This document shows positions 10,121-21,770 of a DNA stretch of 64,000 bases, piece by piece. This DNA is from Allomyces arbusculus (lineage: Eukaryota > Blastocladiomycota > Blastocladiomycetes > Blastocladiales > Blastocladiaceae). The stretch's first letter is position 1. Each line of letters opens with the position of its first letter. The stretch spans positions 206,976 through 270,975 of the forward strand of contig JADHYV010000030.1 of the NCBI GenBank assembly GCA_027604705.1. The letters run 5' to 3'. The translations under genes and the position numbers were made by a program. The notes under the pieces are model-generated. The model saw only the letters and a program-made list of their open reading frames with translations, did no database searches and was not told where the DNA came from.

Positions 10121-12524
10121 TCAAACAATCACGTCGCGGTACTCCTCCAGTACTTTCGCGAGATCGCGCGAGTCCCGCGCGAAAAACGCCGGCGGATTGT
10201 CGACTTTGATCAACTACGATCCGAGGAGGCACATTGTGAGCAAAAACGAGCACAAAATATCCATGGCAACTTGCCTCGCGTACCCGCAGCGGGCCCAAGG
10301 CTCCAGGCAAGGTCGTCCCGTCCATGGCCATGATCGCGCTCGTGGATCGCGGGAAGACGGTCAGGAACCCAAACCACGACCGCTTGCCGGGCAAGGGCGA
10401 CTCATCCATGAGGTCGAGGGACACGTCGTAGACGCCGCGCGCGCGTGCCGCGGCAACAAAGCCTGTAATCACTTTGTAGTAGTTGGAGTCGGTGGGCAAG
10501 TTGAGCACGACAAATATTGGCCGGGGCGTCGGGTTCCGGAATGGCTCGACAATCTGGATTCGGTGCCGGTGCCAGGATCAGCGGAACGGTTCGTGAAACA
10601 TTTCAAGACGTGACGAGCGGTTGTACCTCAAACAGGACACCGCTCAACACCACCCAACTGCACTCGACAGCGCGCTGGGCCACTCTACAAGTGGGGACGT
10701 TGTTGAGCCACCATTTTGCGCTTGAGCACCTTTGCCACTGTTCCATTCCGACGCACCGGTGCTTTTCGGCGAGGAGCATGCGCCCCGTGCCACGGTCAAA
10801 GTCCACGTCGAGCGCCAAAATGCGCGAAATGTCGCGGAATATGTGCTGCAGCATGGTCTCCCACCGATCGTTTATAGGCAGTCGCGATACACGCAGTGTC
10901 AACTCGACGCGCGAGCGGGAGGTCGGACCTGATCGTTCGGTGGTCGAATCGCGCTTGCCCAACGGTTTCCAATACCGGTCGGACATCTTGACCGGGGGTG
11001 GAGTGCGGGACCGGGAGCGCGATGGCGAGCGCGAACGCGAGCGCGACCGGTGGCGATTCAATGAGCGGTGGCGACGTGTCCGCGACCGGGAGTGACGAGA
11101 CGGAGAGCGGGACTTGCCGGAGCGGTAGCGTTGCGATGGCCGCGACGTGGAGCGACGGCGTGGGGACCGCGACTTGGATCGGCGTGATGACGAGCGCGAC
11201 CAGGAACGGGAGCGATGTCGGTGACGAGATGATCGCGACCTCGAGCGCGACCGCGACCATGATCGGCGGACGCTGCTGCGCGGAGAAGAACCAGGAGGGG
11301 GCGATCTGGGCCGCGCCTTTTCGCGTGAGTGCGACCGCGGCTGCGAACAGCTGCGGTGTTGAGCAACAGGCAGTGCAGCGGTTGCCGAAGATTGGGGAAG
11401 AGTAATCAATGCGACAGACGTGGCCGCCAGTTCCTCGGGAGCCGCCACCAAATCGACATGAGACGCGGTCATTGGCGGGGCCTGGTGCTGCGGTTCCGCC
11501 GCGGCAGCTGCGGCGCATGCAGGTGCATGATCCACAGCTTGGACTCGCCACCGCAATCCTGACGCCCCGCTGCCATTCTTGGATGCAGACGGCAGGTCGA
11601 CAGCAGAAGGTGCAGCGCGCATTTCGGTTGGGATCAACGAAGCGACAGGTGGGTTGAGAGCGGCAGGTGGGTTGAGAGCGGCAGGTGCAAACTGGTGATT
11701 CGAAACAATGCCGAGATGGTGCTGTCCGGCAGACAAGTACGCTGGCGGCGCAGTCCAAGACAGCGAGTTGGGTGGTGCAAACTGCATCCTCGAAATTGCA
11801 CCGACTTCCTGCATCGTCGGGCCCGGATCTGCTCGCGCATTACCCGGAAAGGGTATTGCAACTGCTCCAGCTGCTTCTGCGCCTGCGGAATTCTGCTGAC
11901 CGGCCGAAACGACGACGGGTGCAGCACCGGCCTCGCGCACACACTGCGCCAGATCGTCGGTGAGTGGCATCAGCGCCCGGATGAGTGCGAGACCGGCGGC
12001 CGGGTACGGGTGAGACAGGTCCACGAGAGCGTCGAGAAGAGACTGTCCAGGAGACGGCGGCTGCGCTGATTGCCCAGCGCCGCAGCGCACGACGGTGGGC
12101 CCATGAATCGCGACTTGCGGGGGACCACTGGCACACGGAGAGCGAAAGCGAAGGACAACATTGATGTCGAACTATCAAACGAGGCCATGAAAGCCAGTTT
12201 AATCAGCGACATGCAAGATGTGCCTCTTAGCGCCGCTTGGGCCCATACATCGCAGGTAGCCTGTTCTCCGACGTGCCCCCCACCAATTGGTGCTTGGAAC
12301 AGCGGATCTGCCGTTGTTGAAGCGGTCAGACCATGGTGTGCAGCTGGTTGGTTGATGCCTGCTGGTGCTTGTTGGAATGGCCACAGAGCTGGCCAAGTCG
12401 ACGGCAAGTCCATTTCCTTGATAATCCTCGAAATTTTCCAATGCGGCAAGTTGGTCGAACAAACGACAATCAAGGCTGACGGTTGCAGGTCGGCCGCGGG
12501 CGAGGTCAGATTCGATTTTGTCAT
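10121..12524 (-). CDS. RS-domain RRM protein of a new repeated family (copy 3, intact)
   Basis: Four exons, 12524-12249, 12171-10627, 10553-10284 and 10213-10121, give 727 aa. All three introns (77, 73, 70 bp) are phase 0 with clean GT-AG ends. Exon 1 (92 aa) is variable. Residues about 93-190 are the conserved N-terminal block: FDINVVLRF, PPQVAIHGPTVV, LLDALVDLSHPYPAAGLA, LMPLTDDLAQCVREAG. A low-complexity linker follows, then an RS domain (about 370-490). RRM-like domain 1 starts VELTLRVSRLPINDRW and ends LSGVLFE. RRM-like domain 2 has PIFVVLNLP, KRSWFGFLTV (RNP1-like) and AIMAMDGTTLPG and closes across the last intron as GPLR/LIKVDN. The C-terminus is LAKVLEEYRDVIV. The architecture resembles SR splicing factors, so nuclear RNA binding is inferred. 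I do not recognise the N-terminal block. Confidence 0.72.
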
Positions 12525-13598
12525 GCGTTGTTGATGTGTTAATGTGGAGTTAAATTGTGGGACGGCATCAACGAACCCGTCAATTTCTCGGACAAAACAG
12601 TGCCCCTTGGCCATTTCATTGAACCGGATCGTTGCCGCGCCATCGCAGTGTTCTGCAAGTGATCAAAGTCAAGTCAACCGGTGAAGAGAGTTCAAGGCGT
12701 CTATTTCAGTTGGGTCGGAGCTACACGTGAGGTGAGCAAGAATGTCACAATTCGGCCTTGGAAAGTGACGCGTGGAGCATGCTGCGTGAAACGTGCAGGA
12801 CTCGGCCGTGGACACGGCTGTGGTGATGCTGTTTTGTTCTCCATGGACACGTAGGTATCAGTGATGGAAATGTCACACAATGTGCTGGGATGGACACTCT
12901 ATCAGCAACAGTTAGCTCCCCCGCAAGTTACTCCATTGCAGCCCGCGTATGTTCATCAACGTCTAACACCAACAACAAATTCGTCGTATTCTTGGTGAGG
13001 TTCCTCCCCTGGCTCCACAGCCTTGGCCCTGCCGCCCTCTCCATACCGTCCAGCCAGCACTGTGTGCTGCTGCACTGCCCCAATTCGGCACACACACAAC
13101 ACTTGTTTCTTATGCTTCAATGCGTCAGAACGCGTCACGCAGCACGATTTCCCACTCTTCGACGGCCCACTGATGCTTATGCAATCGTCAGCTCCAGCTT
13201 GGTAGCCTCCACTCCAAGGCCGTGCTGTTCTGCAGCATGGACGATGGAGTCATGTCTGAAGCACCAGCATGCACTCTGACAACCGCAGATGCGTTGGTTA
13301 CCAGGTCCAAAATCGAGAATAGCTTGAAAGTCGTTTCGTCCCAACCGTCAGCAGGAAGACCCAAGAAACACTGCGAGTGGTTGATGCATTCGGGCATCTA
13401 CCCTATGGCTTTGTGAGCGTGCATGAATGGAAGGAGTGCATGGTAAATGCATGGACGCGCTCTCAGACTGCATGGCTCGCTGTTCTGGCCGCTCTTGGGA
13501 TCCATCGAAGCCGTGGCTGTGACCTGTCCGTCGCGTCGGAGCGCGACAGACCGCGCACTGTTGTTTGTTGGTGTGGTTGTTTTGGTTCCTCTTCTTTT
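12525..13598. other. Intergenic
   Basis: About 1 kb between the intact RS/RRM gene and the interspersed repeat. Several small open frames, none with a recognisable domain. It probably includes the promoter of the minus-strand RS/RRM gene. Confidence 0.4.
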
Positions 13599-14049
13599 GG
13601 CATTGTACGAGCTGCTTGCAGCAAAGTGCTATGCTCGTTGTACGAGGCCGAGCAGCGAGTGGAAGCGTCTTGATCATTTTCCCGCCCCCGCCGCCCTTCT
13701 GTTTCGTGGGCCTGGTTTTCTCCCGCTACACGCGACGCGTCGCGTGGTGTTTTTGCCGCTTCATGGCACTTTCTCTCGCGCGGGCGCAGCGCGCCGCTTT
13801 CTTCTTCTTCCTCGTCTTTCGTTTTCGTGTCCACGCATCGGCCTGTGGAGCTGAGCGAGGATCCAGTCTGGTGGCGGCTGTGCGCCTTGCGGGCGACTGG
13901 TAGTGCAGGGTCCACATGTTTGTGAGGTTTCTTTACCTGACTTCGATCAGGTTTTTCCTCACGGTTGGCAGGTTGTTTTTCTCCCGAAATCGGGTTTTTT
14001 CGACCTGCCCCTTTGTCAACGGTTTGATTCACAATAGATGAGATAGGCA
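13599..14049 (+). mobile_element. Interspersed element copy B (related to 21108-21692)
   Basis: The left end CATTGTACGAGCTGC near 13601 and a following GCTCGTTG(T)ACGA stretch match the left end of the element at 21108. The 3' part shares GTGAGGTTT, a CCTGAC/GTCAGG-like stem, TTTTTCCTCAC and the terminal CAATAGATGAGATAGGCA (14032-14049). A middle match reads CATCGGCCTG. The right inverted repeat of the other copy is not recognisable here, so this copy is older or truncated. No coding capacity is seen. It lies just upstream of the K+ channel gene. Confidence 0.6.
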
Positions 14050-14446
14050 TGATCATGACGCTGAAGCAAAGTTGTGAAGGCCGCTGCACAACGTCTGGGA
14101 TCCCTGTACACAGTCAGCAGCCGCATTTTGCAGAAAACCTGTGCGCCTTCGACCGGTCAACCGTAAGCCCGAAAGTAACAGACGTACGACTCCGAATGCA
14201 TCACCGAAGGCGACACTGAGGCTTGAGCAGAGGGACCGTGTGTTGGCGAAGCCTGAACGATGGGGTGGGACTGTGGCGTTGCGCGTTCCCCGTCTCTGCC
14301 CGCTCTTTCTTGTGGCGCCACAAGTTGCTGCAAACGGCAAAAAATGGCAAATGGCGCGCGCCAACGCACGTGGGGTGTGCGCCCATCAACTGGCGTTTGA
14401 AGCGCGAAGCACAGTGCGCGGATTGCGTCTGAGGGCTTCTTGGGCG

Positions 14447-17400
14447 ATGCTACCTGGCGCCAGAGACAGGGCAACGTTGGAAGAGGATAGGAAGTCTGTT
14501 GAGGTCGGCGACCTTGCCCCTGCCGCTTCCAACGTCAAGCTCTTGCCTTCGCCCCCTGCCCACCACCACCGCTGCAAACCCGCTGCAACCACGTCGCAAG
14601 TATTGCAATTGCTCTTGGACCGCGCGCTCGATGATATGATAGACTCTGCCCGCCTGCCTGCCAAGGATTCACCGTTGCCGCCCTCAGCCGCCAACACGCC
14701 AGCTCGCCGACCAGCACCACCGCAAGCCGTTGCTCGTGATCCCGCATCGCCAACAGCTGCCGGTTCGACCAGGACTATGACGCCGCCTGTCCGCACCGCA
14801 CGCTTCACCGACGACATTGAACCTGTCCACACGTCGTCGAGCGACGGGGGCGACGGCAGCTTTTTCGCGCATGTGCGCCGCCACCAGTCGGGCCGGCATG
14901 CACGCGACAGTCCCGACCACCGGCACCGCCGCTCTGTGCCCGCGCCGGCGTCGCTCGATCTGATCAATGATGTTGACGCCGAGGACAGTGTCGACTCGGT
15001 AACGTCGTTGCGTCGCCAAGCATGGTTTTTTGGACGAGCTGCCGAGTCGACGCCCGAGCTTCCGCGTCACTTGCATGGGCTTCCGAATCGCCCACACTAC
15101 GACCGCCGCCGACTCGCCAACATGCATCGTGCTCGCCACCACGATGACGACCCGGTGAGCGACCATGGAAGCGACTCGGACGACGACCAGTCAAGTGACA
15201 GTTATGCTGGGACGACTACGAGCACTCATTCTGGGCCCTGGCTCGCTCAGCCGCTCAAGGCACTCGCCGGCGCAGCAATTCGCTCGCCCAAGGAACGCCA
15301 TGACCGCGCGGCGATGAAGGACCTGGGCCTGAGCTCCGAGTTCCGAGATATGGTCACGGCGTACCGCCGCAAATGGCACCGGCCGTGGTCGCCTGCACAG
15401 AAAGAGCGATCGTTTGGGTCGTCGTCGCTGCAGTCGATCAACCCGGCACGGTACATTTACGAGCGTCGGCGCCGCAAGGACCGCCAAGGGTCGCTCAACG
15501 ACGTGTGGGTTCATTTGCGCGCGTTTCGTAACTCTCTCTACCTGTTTTTGCGATCCAAGCCCCTGCGTGCGTTTGCTATCATGCTCAACCTCGTGACCGA
15601 CGCTGCGCACATCATTCTGTACCTCGTCGAAATGGCAGCCATCTACCCATTGCTCGGAAATGTGCCCATGCCCGGATTCGAGCCGCCGTGGTTGTTCATT
15701 CCACGGCCCGTGCCTATTTGGATCATTTGCTATGGTGCGCTCCTTTGCAGCGTTCTCCTCCGTGATGGGGGTGAAACGCTTGCTGACAAGTTCTTTGCTG
15801 GCTCGTGGAACAGTCTTCTCCATCATCAACCTTGTCGCATTCGTTTCGCGCATTGCGTTCAGCCTAGATCGCTACCGGACCTTGATGACGCTCGAAACTG
15901 CCGTCGATGTGCTCACGACGATCCCATTCTTGATTGCCAAGTTGCTCGAAAATGGCCGCATGCTCTACGTGCCTTACTTTTTGCGTTCGATTCCGTTCAT
16001 TTCGCGCGTGCGCCGTTTCATGCACATTCGACTTGAGCTGTCCGACACGGTTGAGCAGGTGGATGCGATCCAGGGCAAGCTCGTCAACGTGCTTGCGACC
16101 ATCCTCACTATCATCTACACGACCATGTGTGCTTTCCAGTACACGCAAGTCATGTTCGACGACCAGGCGCTCACGATCATCGACTCTTTGTACTTGACGA
16201 TTGTCACTCTCTCCACGGTCGGTTATGGCGATATCACGCCAAAGAGCTGGCAGGGGAGGCTCGTCATCATTGTCGCTATAGCGTTTGCGTTTGTGTCGGT
16301 GCCGGGCATGGTCTCGTCGGCGCTTGAGGCGTGGCGCGCCAAGCGCGATGGCGGCGGCGCGTACGTCAAGCACACCAAGAACCAGCACGTTGTCTTTATT
16401 GGCCGGTTCGATGACCCGGGCTTGGTCACTTCTCTGCTCCAGGCGTTGTTCCACAACGTGCGTTCCGGGCTCTCCAATTTGAGGGACGTCTTCTTCTGGT
16501 GCGCCTTCTGACTTGACGTCCCCCCTCCCCTCCAACAGGAAGGCTCGAAACCGCTTCAAGCCGTGTTCCTCTCGCGTCGCAGCCCCTCGCCCGCCGTCAA
16601 GGCTCTGATCACCGCGCCGGTCTTCCACAGCCGCGTCTTCTACATTCAAGGGTCGGCACTCAATTCGGCCGACCTCGGGCGCGCGAAGATCGCGACCGCC
16701 GACGCCGTATTCTTCATCAGCAACAACACGACGCGCGAGGACGAGCGCAACGTGCTGCGCGTCTGGTCGGTCGTGCGGTACGCGCCGCTCACGCACTTGT
16801 ACATTTACACGCACCGGCCCGAGTTTGAGCGGTATCACATGGTGCACGCGACGGCCGTCGTCTGCGCCGACGAAATGAAGCAGAGTCTGCTCGGCGCCAA
16901 CTGCATCCACCGCGGCGTCGCGACCATGATGATCAATCTGGTCTCGACCATGAGCCCAGAGGACCACTACGACCAGCCATGGATGGCACAGTACGGCGAC
17001 GGTCTCGGCCACGAAATCTACTCGATGGCGGTCCCTGAGGTATTCCAGGGCAAGCGCTTTCATCACATTGCTGCAGTATGCGACGCTCTGGTGCTTTTCC
17101 AGCTGGTGGGGCTCTCTGAACTGATGGCGCCACCTTTGATGTTAGTACATGTTCCTCGAGTTCCAAATCATTGCCATTGCCGTGCGCATTCCGATCTTGC
17201 ACCGGTCGAACGAATTCGAGACCGAGGACTACCACGTTATCCTCAACCCGGGCAGCGAGTACGTGCTGCGCGGCAACGAGGACATTGTTTGCATTGCGCA
17301 AGGCCTGCACGAAATTAACCTCGTTCTCGACATGGTACGTGCGGTGTTCTACGAATCCGGCTTCCTTGAAGCTCTCTCCACTTTCTCACATTGCAATGGC

Positions 17401-19145
17401 GCCACTTTCAGAATAAGGAGCAATTTGACACATCGCTGCAGAACCACCCGCCCATCTTTTCGACGACGGCGTCCAAGGGTCTTCCGTCGCACTTCACGCT
17501 CCGCCGGCAACCGTCCGAGTCGTCGGGCTCGTCCACGTCCAGCCCGCCCGTCATGCCGCAGTTCCCATCGACGCCCTATATCATTGGCCAGCCGGACACG
17601 CCCTTTTCCGACAGCCGCAAAATCTCGCTATGCCACCTTTTGCGCCGGGCGCCAAAACGCGTCGACGACGTGCGCGTCGACGACGGCATGCACCTGGCTG
17701 GCCATATGGTCGTGATCACCGCGTCCTGGCACCTGTTGCGGTTCCTGTGCACGGTGCGCGGCGCGCACATTCCCGCCGAGGACTTGCGCCCGATCCTCTT
17801 CTTGTCAACGACGTTGCCAAGCCCCGACGAGTTTCGGTTCCTCGCGCCGTTCCCGCTCGTCTACTTCATGGTCGCGAACCCGCGCAGACGCAAGGACTTG
17901 CAGCGCGCCAACGTGACTGCCGCCGACCGCGTCGTGATCTTACCCGACGCCGAGTCGCTCCCAGTGCCCGGGGACGACGCGGTCGGCGACGATTTCGTCG
18001 ACCTCGGCCCGATTCTTACGCGTCACTTGGTCGCGCACGTGGCCGCGCGCACGACGGCCAACAGCAGTCTGCACGAATCGGTCATGACGTCGACCGCGCC
18101 CGGCATCCGTCGCGGCCACATGTACACGATGGTCGAGCTCAACGACGCCAACGCGATCAAGTACCTCGACCCGTCGGCCGACGTGACAGGCGTCGGTGGC
18201 ACGCACCACTACCACCTGCACCCGCTGCAAGCCATGCCGTGGGTCGACGACGGCGACGAGCGCGCGCCGACGCGCGTCGACTCGCCGCTGCAGGACGGCA
18301 TGCACGAGGGCGAGACGGTCGTCAGTATCGGGCTTGTCGGGGACGTGGCGCGGTCGAGCATGAGCGTCGACGTGATGGGTTCGTCAACGACGGTGCAGAC
18401 GCGCGCGGTCGCGACACTGCAGCGCGACACGCGGCGGCGGCTCCGGCGGCGAATCGCGACACAGGACGACGTGGGTGGGAACGTACCCGGCTCCCCCGGG
18501 TTCGCGATGCCGACGATTGACTCGAGGTGGTCGACGGCACCACGCGTTGACGAGCCCGGACCGGACGCCGCCGGGAAACCCACAGCGCCCACGTCGCCCA
18601 AGTCGTCGAGCCGACGCACGCGCACGCAAAATGCGATCCCGCCGCGGTGGCAAATGTTTTACACGCCGCAATTCGCGTCTGGCGAAGCATTTTGCCCCAA
18701 CTTGCTCGACACGATTCTTGTCTCGCACTACTACAACCCAGTCGTGCTCGATATTGTCAAGCTGTTTGCGGGGATTCGCACGCGCACGCATCTGCGGCTC
18801 GACCGCGAATTGCGGCTGCAGCCGTCGTTCCTCTACACGATCGACGTGCCGCCTGAGTACGTCGGGCGCCCGTTCAAGGACCTGTTTGCCTACTTGTGCA
18901 TCGAGTACGGCGTCGTCACGGTCGGGCTTTACCGCGCGCCGTCGGCCCAGTTGGGGAATGATGCGTCGTTTGTTTACACGGCGCCGCACCCGGAAGTCGT
19001 GCTGAATGCGAGCGACGTCATGTATGTGCTGAGTAAGGTGTGGTCGAGCGAGAACAGTGCGCGAGGGCCGTCGTCGATGGGGACGGCGGGGGATGTGAAG
19101 GGCGATGATGGGTTGATGGCGGCGGCCACGAACCAGGCCGCTTGA
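14447..19145 (+). CDS. BK (Slo1)-type calcium-activated potassium channel
   Basis: Five exons, 14447-15761, 15814-16457, 16539-17075, 17146-17334 and 17412-19145, give about 1472 aa. The N-terminal 300 or so residues are disordered (Ser, His, Asp rich). A membrane domain follows, with the selectivity filter TVGYGD at about residue 572 between pore helix SLYLTIVTLS and S6 (VIIVAIAFAFVSVPGMV). A first RCK domain starts at HVVFIGRFDDPG and continues with AVFFISNNTTREDERN and FEFQ-like MFLEFQIIAIAVR. The second RCK part includes FCPNLLDTILVSHYYNP, matching the BK alpha-subunit signature. The protein should sit in the plasma membrane and open with voltage and cytosolic Ca2+. The start is uncertain: in-frame ATGs at 14351 and 14636 are alternatives. 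Confidence 0.85.
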
Positions 19146-19389
19146 GTTATAGAGAGGGAGAGGAGTACCACCCAAGTGAGGGAGAGAGAGTGCCTGATTT
19201 ATTAGTACCCCAATTGCAACCGTTTGTTCATGGCAATGTGGTCTTGAAGCTGGAGGGCAATGCTTTCACCTCTGCTTCTGCAACGAATCATGAAGCACCC
19301 TGTGCAGGTGTGCAGGTGGAGAAGGGAGAGGAGGGCAATCGCGTCTGAAAACAGATCAAATTCGTGGGCGTTCAAGCAATCACATCTCG

Positions 19390-20500
19390 GTACTATTCCA
19401 ACATCCGTTCCAGATCGCATGATCCTGGCGCGAAAATGATTTTGGGTCCTTGATTGGATCACCTACACCAACACGCAGCACGAAGTTCTCAGTTCACGCT
19501 GGCCCCGGGATGAGTGAAAGTGTACACGCATCGCATGCGCACCCGCAGCGGCTTGGGGCAATTGGTCAACGCGAGCCTCGTCCGCCCATCCAACGTCGCG
19601 ACAACTTTCGCCAGCTTGTCATCGGAAACCGAAATGTACTCAAAGCGCGACTGTTTTCCCGGCAAAGGTGGGCGGCTCACCACGTCCAAGAGCCACGGGC
19701 CGCCTGGAGCCGCCTTCAACTCGGGAGAAATGCTTCTGTAAAGTTTTTCGACGTGCCGGGAGCCACCCTTCCCGGGCAAGTTCAAAACGAGGAAGACAGG
19801 TCGCGTAGGTGGCGGGCCGTAGACAAATGTTCCAATCTGGTGGCAGAACATGCAAATAAGCACGCATTTTGCTCCCTGTCAGAAGCGGTGGGGAATACGA
19901 ACCTCAAGCAAAGCACCGCTTATCACCATGCCGCTCATCATCGCGGCAATCTTGGCCGCACTATGTACGCGAGGAGAAACCACGGTGTGAGTCGAAATTG
20001 CACCCCCATCCTGTTGCGAAGAAGACGAAGACGCCGGCGCACGCAATCGCATTTTTCCCGTTCAGGACCAGTTGACCTGCCGACCCTTTGGGAGCCGAAG
20101 CACGCCAGTAGGCAGGTAAGCCAGCGTCGACGCTGATGGAAGTTGCGACTGGTTCTGCTTTGGCAGCGCGGGTGGTTTCGGCGGCGGCAAAAGCAGCCGC
20201 GACTGCAGCTGCTGAGAGAGACGATGCTGCGGCGGCGAGAGCGGGCGCGATCGACGCTCTTGCTGCAACTTCAATGGAACACGCGGGCGGGAGCGAGATC
20301 AAGGTGCGCCGACGACAAGTGAAAGACTGCGACGAGGTGACCGAGAACGCGAGTCCCTCGGCGAATGAAGCCGGACTGAGTGCCGCGATGTAACGAGGAT
20401 GACCCGTTCGAGGGCAGAGCACTGCGAAAATTCGCAGACCCGACCCCAGGCGGTGGAAAAATTGACATCGACTCGGAGCAATTCTGGCGGTGTCGTGTTG
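19390..20500 (-). pseudogene. RS/RRM family copy 4, broken
   Basis: On the minus strand, RRM2 is well preserved: after a CAG acceptor near 19835 it reads IGTFVYGPPPTRPVFLVLNLPG, then PLPGKQSRFEYISV and CPKPLR, with the donor at the same codon as in the intact copy. The upstream exon ends in ISGALLE, again at the same donor. The tail exon is shifted and carries a premature stop: DLERMLE, stop, YRDVIA (intact copy DLAKVLEEYRDVIV). Further 5' there is an Ala-rich region and a short SRSPRRS-type stretch instead of a long RS domain, and no N-terminal block is found. Most likely a pseudogene. Confidence 0.6.
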
Positions 20501-20560
20501 AGACCAAAGGTCAGGTAAGCGCTAAACGGGATCTACCCTTAGCAGTTGCATGAAGAAAAA

Positions 20561-20866
20561 TCAAACCGGATCCGTTGGCGATGCCAAGCCGCCCACCTCG
20601 CCATCCTCGTATTCAGGGTCCGGCATGGGATCAATAAACGTCAATGAGACATATGGAGCGGCGGGTGCATTCTCTGGTCTGGGAGCAACGGAAGCCACAA
20701 CAGAATGCACTGCGGCGCCGAAATCAGGCCGCCGGTTCGCCTGTTCGACAACAGGTCGGCCGCGCGCACCGTCAATTGACGCACTGCCAATCAGGTCAGG
20801 ACCCGGGTACACGAAAACGCTCACATCATGTCTCAGTAGCTCTCCAAGTGCGGCACCGATCCACAC
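20561..20866 (-). CDS. Hypothetical acidic ORF, possibly 5' part of RS/RRM copy 4
   Basis: An open minus frame of 101 codons (LTFIDPMPDPEYEDGE near its end) lies directly upstream of copy 4. It has no recognised domain. It could be linker sequence of that copy or a chance frame. Confidence 0.2.
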   Translation of the reverse strand: MWIGAALGELLRHDVSVFVYPGPDLIGSASIDGARGRPVVEQANRRPDFGAAVHSVVASVAPRPENAPAAPYVSLTFIDPMPDPEYEDGEVGGLASPTDPV

Positions 20867-21107
20867 GAACCCACATCTCGGCTGATACTCTCAGAGATGA
20901 ATGACCGAATTAGAGTCATCTCCACCCGTCATGGTCTCACAGGCCCGACGTAAAGTGGGATGTGCATGTGACAGGCTCCTGACGGTGCATTCCCAGGAGT
21001 GATCCGCCATTCGTATCAAGCAACGACGATGTGTGTCATGGATGTGGGAGCTCATTTTGAGGCGTACCTGCGTGAGTCTGAAGGCAGGCGTCTGGACTTG
21101 GCCGAGG

Positions 21108-21692
21108 ATTGGGCATTGTACGAGCTGCCGAAGGCAGCGAAGTGCAATGCTCGTTGTTCGAACACGAACAACGCGGAAGCGTTCATGTGCCTCCCACCGC
21201 GCCCTCCCTTTCGCTGTGTTCTCGCGACTGTGACTGGTGTGTCGTTGTGGTTGGGTTGTGCATTCCCATGCACTTTGTTTCTTCCCTGCCGTTGCTTGTT
21301 TGGCACATTTTTTGCGGCTTCCGTTTTCGCTTCTCGTTCTGTTTCCGCTTTATCATTGCACTTCGTGGGCTTCGTCAGTCCCACTTCACGCGAAGGCTTC
21401 GCCATCGCTGTGTCCCTGCACCGGCCTGCGTAGTTGAGCGTGAGTCCATTCCCGGGGGCGCGACCCTTTCAAGGGCCGTGGGGGAGGGGTGCAGGGCCAT
21501 GTGTTGTGAGGTTTTTTCACCTGACCTTCCTGTCAGGTTTTTCCTCACAGGGGCAGCAGGTTTTTCCCGACCCGGTTTGTCGACGATTTGTCATCAATAG
21601 ATGAGATAGGCACATGAACGCTTCCGCGTTATTCGTGTTCGAACAACGAGCATTGCACTTCGCTGCCTCCGGCAGCTCGTACAATGCCCAAT
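21108..21692. mobile_element. 585-bp element with 85-bp terminal inverted repeats (MITE-like, copy A)
   Basis: The first 85 bp (21108-21192) and last 85 bp (21608-21692) are inverted copies with about two mismatches. They start ATTGGGCATTGTACGAGC and end inward at CATGTGCCT. The interior has no long gene. It includes a CCTGAC..GTCAGG hairpin near 21515-21535 and the motif CAATAGATGAGATAGGCA shared with copy B at 13599-14049. No clear target-site duplication is visible. The structure fits a non-autonomous DNA transposon. Its right end is 78 bp upstream of the start codon of the next gene. Confidence 0.7.
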
Positions 21693-21770
21693 GGCAGGCC
21701 CTGCCGCCTGTCTCCTCCTCTGTCGACTCTTGCGTCCAACCTATGTAACAGCAAGTTGATTCACACCAAC

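Noticed and set aside
15864-17066. Long minus-strand open frame of 400 codons
   Set aside because: It is antisense to the K+ channel exons and rich in Arg/Val from reversed GC-rich codons, with no domain.
17630-18520. Overlapping plus frame of 296 codons in the last channel exon
   Set aside because: It is a +1 shadow of the BK channel frame, and the true frame carries the RCK signature.
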